The position numbers were made by a program, and so were the translations under genes. This document shows positions 58,411-64,000 of a DNA stretch of 64,000 nt, piece by piece. Below the pieces are notes generated by a model, which saw nothing but the letters and a program-made list of their open reading frames with translations, was not told the DNA's origin and ran no database searches. Every line of letters starts with the position of its first letter. Within the stretch, counting starts at the first letter, position 1. Where the stretch lies: positions 62,001 through 126,000 of the forward strand of contig JASFYX010000023.1 in NCBI GenBank assembly GCA_045046885.1, given 5' to 3'. This DNA is from CG1-02-35-72 sp045046885 (GTDB lineage: Bacteria > Bacteroidota > Bacteroidia > Flavobacteriales > Flavobacteriaceae).

Positions 58411-60792
58411 TTACAACTTTATTCTTATTTCTTTTTGTTTAGATTTTATAACAATATTTTTAATTTTTAAAAGATGTGTTTTAGCATCCCACGCAAAATC
58501 ATAGCCTTTTACTTTTTTAGGTTTTTTAACGATGTTGTGTACAATTAAATTAAGGGTTTTATCCGACAAGGTCATTTTAGAACCCAATTCAGTTACTATT
58601 TTAAGGCTTATTCTGTTTTCTGTTACGGTACTACTAAAGAGGATGATTTCGTATTTTCCATTTTCAAAAGCCAATGGCGTTTTCCCATCGTCATTGTACA
58701 GTTTTCCCTTACTTTTTTGGGTGTCGGCATCGTAATAAAAATGAAGATCAAAATTTTTAAGATTGTATGCTTCGGTGTTTTGAATGGTTTTTATCATTGG
58801 GATAAAAGCGCCCCCACGTACATAAGTCGGGATATACTCTTTATGTAAAGCAATCGTTTTAGTTTGCCTACCAACGATTTTTTTATCGGTATAAAAATCG
58901 AACCAATTACTATTTTTTGGAAAAGTTACGTCCTGTATTTTTAAGCCCGCTTTTACCACTGGACTGATTAAAAAAGCATCGCCCCACAGATAGGTTTTAT
59001 CATTTGTTAAAGCTGCTTTATCACTTGTTTCTTTAAAAAATAAAGGACGCATAAGCGGTGTGCCATTAAGGTGGTTTTCAAAAGCTAAAGTATAATTATA
59101 AGGCAATAACTGGTAGCGCAATGTGATTGATTTTTTAGCCAATTCTTTGGTTTTAGCTTCTCTAAAAACAGGTTCGCTAGGGACTTCTTCTTGCGCATGA
59201 GGACGGTAAATAGGTTGAAAAACACCGTATTGTAACCAGCGCGTATAAAGTTCATCGTCCAGGTTAGCCCCGGCAAAACCGCCTAAATCTGAATGCATAA
59301 AACCCAACCCTTGCATGCCCATCTGTAGTGCAATAGAAGGTTGCGATTGCAAACCACCCCAAGAGCGATTCACATCACCGCTCCACGGAATCATACCGTA
59401 ACGTTGTGAGCCAGCATAACCCGCACGCATCAAAATAAAGGGTCGCTGATTTGGAAAATCTTTTTGATAGCCTTCATAGACCAACTTAGCCCACTGATGA
59501 CCATAAATATTATGGACTTCATCACCCGTGCCTGTGGCGTGAATCATATTGCTGGGGTGGACTTCGGGTTCTCCCAAATCGCCCCACCATCCGGCAACAC
59601 CGTAATCTTTACTAAAAGTTTTATAAATATTCCAAAACCATTTTTTACCCGAAGGTTTAAAAATATCGAGTAAGCCTGTATGCCCAAAGTAAAAATCAAA
59701 TTCGTAGGATTTTCCGGCTTTGTTCTTCCCTAAAATATTGGCGTCAACCACTTCTTGCCAACGGCTTGAAGTTGTTAAAATAAAGGGCTCGGTTACCAAA
59801 ACGGTTTTAACACCTTTGGTTTTTAAGTCGGCAATCATTTTTTTGGGTGTCGGGAAAGAATCTTTGTAAAAATTCAGGTTGCCTAAAGTGCCTTTTATGG
59901 TTTTACCAAACCAATATAAATCAATTATCACCGCATCAACCGGAATTTTATTTTCTTTAAATTTGGCGATGGTGTTAATCACTTCTTTTTCTGAATGGTA
60001 ACCAAACCGACTTGCAAAGTTCCCCAAAGCCCAACGCGGAATCATAGGTTGTTTTCCCGTTAGTGTGGTGTATTGATTTATCAAATCTAGCCAAGTATCG
60101 CCGGCGATAACTTGATAGGTTTTACGGCCGCTTATGGTTTGATATTGCAAAGAATTGTCTTTTTTACTATCTAAATCTAGATAGCCAATAGGTGCATTAT
60201 CAAAAAGTATGGCATATTTTTTAGATGAAAGTACCAAGGGCAAGGTATAATTCATCAAAGGAGCATTAGTTTCGTAACCATAACGCGCACGGTTGTACAA
60301 TTGTAATTTGTAACCGCGACGGTTCATAGGTAAAGCCCGTGCGCCACCGCCGTATAAAACTTCATCGGGTGTTAAATTAAAATCTAATACTTGGTATTTA
60401 TCTGTTTTAAAATAACCCTTACGCTCAGAGATCAATTCTTTGTTTTTGTAGAAATAACTTATTTGAAAGGGACTTTTAGTTATTTTTACCGAAATACCTT
60501 TTGTGTTTAAAACGACTGAATTCTGATTTTTAGATACCGAAAAGTCTTTAAAATTGGGGCTTAAAACAACCGCGTGCGAAACAGGGTTGTACTTTTCGCC
60601 TGTTGGTATAAACGACGTTTCAATAATCTTATCAGAATAGGGTTTTATAATGTAAGTACCGTCATTAGTGGCGATAACGAGTCCGTTATTAGCCTTTTTG
60701 TAATTTTTAAAAATACGCTGATTGTTTTGTCCGTTTACAACAGAAAAACTAAGAAATAAAACAAAGAGTATAAGGCTTTTTAGTTTTATCAT
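58411..60792 (-). CDS. GH31 alpha-glucosidase
   Basis: The 793-residue enzyme has a signal peptide (about residues 5-21, cleavage near VVNGQ) and the GH31 structure: an N-terminal beta domain with DEVLYGGGARALPMNRRGYKLQLYN, then the barrel. The catalytic nucleophile is the Asp in GWWGDLGEPEVHP and the acid/base Asp lies in IPWSGDVNRSWGGL. ALGNFASRFGYHSEKEV and the C-terminal beta domains are as expected. It should release glucose from the non-reducing end of maltodextrins in the periplasm. It starts one base after the stop of the upstream GH13 gene. Confidence 0.94.
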   Translation of the reverse strand: MIKLKSLILFVLFLSFSVVNGQNNQRIFKNYKKANNGLVIATNDGTYIIKPYSDKIIETSFIPTGEKYNPVSHAVVLSPNFKDFSVSKNQNSVVLNTKGISVKITKSPFQISYFYKNKELISERKGYFKTDKYQVLDFNLTPDEVLYGGGARALPMNRRGYKLQLYNRARYGYETNAPLMNYTLPLVLSSKKYAILFDNAPIGYLDLDSKKDNSLQYQTISGRKTYQVIAGDTWLDLINQYTTLTGKQPMIPRWALGNFASRFGYHSEKEVINTIAKFKENKIPVDAVIIDLYWFGKTIKGTLGNLNFYKDSFPTPKKMIADLKTKGVKTVLVTEPFILTTSSRWQEVVDANILGKNKAGKSYEFDFYFGHTGLLDIFKPSGKKWFWNIYKTFSKDYGVAGWWGDLGEPEVHPSNMIHATGTGDEVHNIYGHQWAKLVYEGYQKDFPNQRPFILMRAGYAGSQRYGMIPWSGDVNRSWGGLQSQPSIALQMGMQGLGFMHSDLGGFAGANLDDELYTRWLQYGVFQPIYRPHAQEEVPSEPVFREAKTKELAKKSITLRYQLLPYNYTLAFENHLNGTPLMRPLFFKETSDKAALTNDKTYLWGDAFLISPVVKAGLKIQDVTFPKNSNWFDFYTDKKIVGRQTKTIALHKEYIPTYVRGGAFIPMIKTIQNTEAYNLKNFDLHFYYDADTQKSKGKLYNDDGKTPLAFENGKYEIILFSSTVTENRISLKIVTELGSKMTLSDKTLNLIVHNIVKKPKKVKGYDFAWDAKTHLLKIKNIVIKSKQKEIRIKL

Positions 60793-60793
60793 T

Positions 60794-62638
60794 CTAATTT
60801 AATTCTATAATTAATGGTGTTTTGCCTTTTACTGAAATAGCGCTTTTGCTCAAATCAAATTTTTGTCCAGAAAGGACATCTGTCCCTTTTGTAAAACCTT
60901 TTAAATTTTCTTTAAATCTGTCTAAACTTAATGTCTGGTTTTTTGGATTGTTATTTATCACCACCATCACAGTTTTGTTATTGTCAAATCTAAAATATAC
61001 ATAAACATTATTTTCTGGTAAGTATTGTGTAAATTTTCCTGTTTGTACAGCAGTATTTTCTTTACGCCAATTGAGCAACTTTGCCGTAAAAGCAAACCAT
61101 TTTTGTTGAGCGACATTACGGCCGTCTGCCGTAAAAGCATTGTTTTTATCGGCAGCCCATCCGCCAAGAAAATCACGACGGATATCTCCATCACCTTTAG
61201 CCCATTTATCGCCTAACATGCCAATTTCGCTACCGTAATATATTTGCGGAATACCACGAACAGTAGCGATTAACGTCATAACGAGTTGGTACTTGTTAAA
61301 GTTGCTACCGTAAATTTGGTTGATGCGGTTTGTATCATGATTTTCAGCAAACACAAACATATTATACGGATTGGGATACAAATAATCATTCGTAAAATTA
61401 TTGTAAACCTTAATCATACCATTGTTCCAAGAAGCATTGTCTTCGTTAAAAACTTGCGTAACAGCATCGTGTAAAGTGAAATCCATTACCGCTGGTAGAT
61501 GTGAATTGTAATTTTGAATAGCCCCTAATTTGCTGTCTTTTTGCCAATAAGCAATTTGCGATTGTTGGTGCATCCACACTTCGCCGGCAATGTTAAAGTT
61601 GGGGTATTCATCCGTTATGGCTTTTGTCCAAGTGGCGATACCTTCTTTATCATTATACGAATAAGTATCTACGCGAAAGCCGTCAAGATTGGCATATTCT
61701 ATCCACCAAATGGCGTTTTGTGTGAGGTATTTTAACAGCAAAGGATTGCTCTGATTCAAATCGGGCATGGTGGTATCAAACCAGCCATCCACACACAAAT
61801 GTGTATCAATTTTTGAAGCATAATTGTCAAACTGTGTACTCATTCTATAATTGGAGCGTTGGAATTTTGGGAATTGGTGAATCCAATTTTTTGTAGGTAA
61901 ATCTTTTATCATCCAGTGCAAACTGCCCCAGTGATTGGTCACATAATCCATAATAATTTTTAGCCCTTTTTGATGGGCTGTGGTGGCTAAGTTTTTATAA
62001 TCTTGGTTGCTACCGTACCGCGGATCGATTTTATAAGTATCAGTAATGGCATAGCCGTGATAAGAATAAGTTGGCAGATTGTCTTCAAGCAAAGGCGTAC
62101 TCCAAATGGCGGTAGCCCCTAATGCTTTAATGTAATCTAAGTGATTGATAACACCTTGAATATCACCTCCGTGACGCCCACCGTTATTTTTACGATTGGC
62201 TTTTTCGGATGTATTCGAAGTGCTGTCGTTGGCAGGATTACCATTGGCAAAACGGTCTGGCATCAACAGATAAATCACATCAGAATTGTCGTAACTTTTG
62301 CGTTGAGCCGAATTACTTTGACGCGCTTTGAGTTCGTAAATATATTTAAAATTTTTCAACTTAGGATGTGTAAACAATAGTTTAAAAGTCCCAATTTTTG
62401 CTTTAGAAAGATCTAAATCTAAAAATAAATAATTGGGATTTTCGGTTTTAATAACTTTAGTCAGGGAAATATTAGAATCTTTAATCTTAACATTATAGGC
62501 GTTTATGTTTTTACCATAAACCACCAATTCGAGATTTGTATTTTTCATACCCACCCACCAAAACGGTGGCTCAATACGCTCAATTTGTGCTTGGATACTT
62601 GTAGAAATTAAGAGTAATAGAATAAATATTTTTTTCAT
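60794..62638 (-). CDS. GH13 neopullulanase/cyclomaltodextrinase (SusA-like)
   Basis: The 614-residue protein has a signal peptide (about residues 3-17, cleavage after SIQAQ). An N-terminal cyclomaltodextrinase-type beta domain follows (IERIEPPFWWVGMKNTNLELVVYG). The barrel shows KIIMDYVTNHWGS, the nucleophile Asp in DGFRVDTYSYND, the acid/base Glu in IAGEVWMHQQ and FAENHDTNRI. It resembles SusA of Bacteroides, which trims maltodextrins in the periplasm. It lies three bases after the GH65 gene and one base before the GH31 gene, clearly in one operon. Confidence 0.94.
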   Translation of the reverse strand: MKKIFILLLLISTSIQAQIERIEPPFWWVGMKNTNLELVVYGKNINAYNVKIKDSNISLTKVIKTENPNYLFLDLDLSKAKIGTFKLLFTHPKLKNFKYIYELKARQSNSAQRKSYDNSDVIYLLMPDRFANGNPANDSTSNTSEKANRKNNGGRHGGDIQGVINHLDYIKALGATAIWSTPLLEDNLPTYSYHGYAITDTYKIDPRYGSNQDYKNLATTAHQKGLKIIMDYVTNHWGSLHWMIKDLPTKNWIHQFPKFQRSNYRMSTQFDNYASKIDTHLCVDGWFDTTMPDLNQSNPLLLKYLTQNAIWWIEYANLDGFRVDTYSYNDKEGIATWTKAITDEYPNFNIAGEVWMHQQSQIAYWQKDSKLGAIQNYNSHLPAVMDFTLHDAVTQVFNEDNASWNNGMIKVYNNFTNDYLYPNPYNMFVFAENHDTNRINQIYGSNFNKYQLVMTLIATVRGIPQIYYGSEIGMLGDKWAKGDGDIRRDFLGGWAADKNNAFTADGRNVAQQKWFAFTAKLLNWRKENTAVQTGKFTQYLPENNVYVYFRFDNNKTVMVVINNNPKNQTLSLDRFKENLKGFTKGTDVLSGQKFDLSKSAISVKGKTPLIIELN

Positions 62639-62641
62639 AAA

Positions 62642-64000
62642 TTATATTTTAATAAGTCCCTTAGGATGTACTGTCAAATTTTTACCATAAACTTCAATGT
62701 TAAGTGGCTCATCAGATTTATTAGTAAAGACACAACTTGTTTTGGTTTTGGTAATTTTTAAAATAATACCTCTGTAATTAATAGTAAACGCATACGATTG
62801 CCATTGTTTAGGTATCTGCGGATTAAATGATAAAATATTATTAAAAGTACGCATACCGCCAAATCCTTGTACAATAGTCATCCAAGTACCTGCCATACTT
62901 GTAATATGACAGCCTTCGGCAACTTCGTTATTGTAATCATCTAAGTCTAAGCGCGCTGTACGTAAATACATTTCGTAGGCTTTATCAATACGGTTAATTT
63001 TAGCCGCTAAAATTGAATGAATACAAGGCGATAAAGAGGATTCGTGAACTGTTAAAGGTTCGTAAAAATCAAAATGTTTTTTAATGGTTTCATCGTCAAA
63101 AGCATTTTCGAACATATAAATACCTTGTAAAACATCGGCTTGTTTAATATAGCAAGAGCGCAAAATACGGTCCCAAGACCAATGTTGATTTATAGGGCGC
63201 TGCGATTTTGGTAAATAGCTAGCGGGAACAATTTCTTTGTCTAAAAAGGCATCTTGTTGTAAAAAGACTTCATAATCGTTACTAAAAGGCAAATACATAT
63301 TTTCTGCTACTTCGCGCATTTGCTCTATTTCGTTAGCTCCTAAAGTTGTTTTTTCTAAAACACGTTCTAAATCTTGTGTGTAATGTGTTTTTAGTTGCGC
63401 TATGTTTTCGAGGGTAAAATTAATACACCACTGTGCCAAGTAATTGGTGTAAAAATTATTATTGACGTTATTTTCGTATTCATTTGGCCCTGTAACCCCT
63501 AAAATGACGTATTGATTTTTGGCTTTAGAAAAAGTGGAACGCTGCGTCCAAAAACGCGCGATAGCAATCATAACTTCTAGCCCATATTTAGGGATATATT
63601 CATAATCACCTGTATAATTTACGTAATTGTAAATACCATAAACCATAGCACCGTTGCGGTGAATTTCTTCAAAAGTAATTTCCCATTCATTATGACATTC
63701 TTCGCCATTCATAGTTACCATAGGATACAAAGCAGCACCGTTAGTAAACCCGAGCTTTTTAGCATTTTCAATGGCTTTTTCAAGATGGTTGTAACGGTAT
63801 AGCAATAAATTTTTGGCTACGTGTTTGTCTTTTGTTGCCATATAAAAAGGAATGCAATACGCTTCTGTGTCCCAATAAGTACTGCCGCCATATTTTTCGC
63901 CTGTAAATCCTTTTGGGCCGATGTTTAATCGGGCATCTTCGCCCAAATAGGTTTGGTTGAGTTGGAAAATATTAAATCGGATAGCTTGTTGTGCTTTTGT
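62642..64000 (-). CDS. GH65 maltose phosphorylase-like protein, 5' part outside the window
   Basis: At least 452 residues are visible; the frame stays open to the window edge, so the N-terminal part is missing. The product carries GH65 landmarks: GEKYGGSTYWDTEAYCIPFY, the catalytic Glu region GEECHNEWEITFEEIHRNGA, VLGVTGPNEYENNVNNNFYTN, and the C-terminal EGCHITSMAGTWMTIVQGFGG. GH65 phosphorylases split maltose into glucose and beta-glucose 1-phosphate. Placement at the head of the visible GH13-GH31 cluster fits maltose use. A beta-phosphoglucomutase gene is expected upstream but lies outside. Confidence 0.9.
   Translation of the reverse strand, partial: TKAQQAIRFNIFQLNQTYLGEDARLNIGPKGFTGEKYGGSTYWDTEAYCIPFYMATKDKHVAKNLLLYRYNHLEKAIENAKKLGFTNGAALYPMVTMNGEECHNEWEITFEEIHRNGAMVYGIYNYVNYTGDYEYIPKYGLEVMIAIARFWTQRSTFSKAKNQYVILGVTGPNEYENNVNNNFYTNYLAQWCINFTLENIAQLKTHYTQDLERVLEKTTLGANEIEQMREVAENMYLPFSNDYEVFLQQDAFLDKEIVPASYLPKSQRPINQHWSWDRILRSCYIKQADVLQGIYMFENAFDDETIKKHFDFYEPLTVHESSLSPCIHSILAAKINRIDKAYEMYLRTARLDLDDYNNEVAEGCHITSMAGTWMTIVQGFGGMRTFNNILSFNPQIPKQWQSYAFTINYRGIILKITKTKTSCVFTNKSDEPLNIEVYGKNLTVHPKGLIKI

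Noticed and set aside
58411..64000. Complete polysaccharide utilisation locus with SusC/SusD
   Set aside because: Only glycosidase and phosphorylase genes are visible; no TonB-dependent transporter or SusD-like gene lies within the window.

Overview
The window looks like chromosomal DNA of a flavobacterium (phylum Bacteroidota, family Flavobacteriaceae or close). The evidence is an AT-rich sequence, gliding genes (gldH and a GldA-type ABC ATPase), a tmRNA whose encoded tag reads GENNYALAA, flavobacterial families such as DUF3667, DUF6341/DUF6427 and THC0290_0291, and repeated promoter -7 boxes of the form TAnnTTTG, the Bacteroidota housekeeping consensus. No rRNA, tRNA gene, CRISPR array or prophage was seen.

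Layout. (1) 32-4224, minus strand: a nitrous oxide respiration operon (fasciclin lipoprotein, cytochrome c, clade-II-type NosZ, a membrane protein, NosL) that runs off the left edge, with a divergent Fe-S-type Rrf2 regulator at 4359. (2) 4860-9430: apaG, DUF3667, NRDE/TANGO2, pruA and a small membrane protein. (3) 9529-13646: a PAS/GAF sensor kinase and a decayed IS1016-like insertion element whose transposase ORF is intact but has lost catalytic residues. (4) 13851-30078: housekeeping genes (trpS, plsC, holB, ferredoxin, ricT-gldH-PBP1A, acyl-CoA synthetase, xth, arsC-like, DinB, CPA1 antiporter, metB-like, OM barrel, ATL, lysE-like, trmB). (5) 30119-38060: DUF6427, upp, an iron-ADH, a GT9 glycosyltransferase, and the aromatic amino-acid operon (pheA, aminotransferase, tyrA, DAHP synthase-chorismate mutase). 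An attenuator with a Phe/Tyr-rich leader peptide precedes this operon. (6) 38067-45214: alpha/beta hydrolase, GldA-like ATPase, DUF4136, kdsA, B12-dependent ribonucleotide reductase, a saccharopine/alanine-dehydrogenase-like enzyme. (7) 45444-45835: ssrA, then repeat-rich spacer. (8) 46438-56506: a signalling cassette of membrane kinase, two response regulators and a 2,424-residue REC/PAS/GAF kinase. (9) 56900-64000, minus strand: a maltodextrin/starch operon (GH65, GH13, GH31, GH13) running off the right edge.

The strongest new observation is the aromatic-operon attenuator at about 37,878-38,060: promoter, 23-codon leader with seven consecutive aromatic residues, mutually exclusive antiterminator and terminator, then pheA. 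Other notable items are the giant kinase with an internal multi-domain duplication, two families of dispersed intergenic palindromes (one with four copies), the catalytically dead IS1016-like element, and a terminator placed directly after nosZ inside its operon.

Functionally, the window joins anaerobic respiration (nos), cell-envelope and gliding functions, aromatic and sulfur amino-acid synthesis, and polysaccharide use. This fits a heterotrophic flavobacterium that lives at oxic-anoxic interfaces and degrades alpha-glucans. All functions are read from sequence motifs without database searches.
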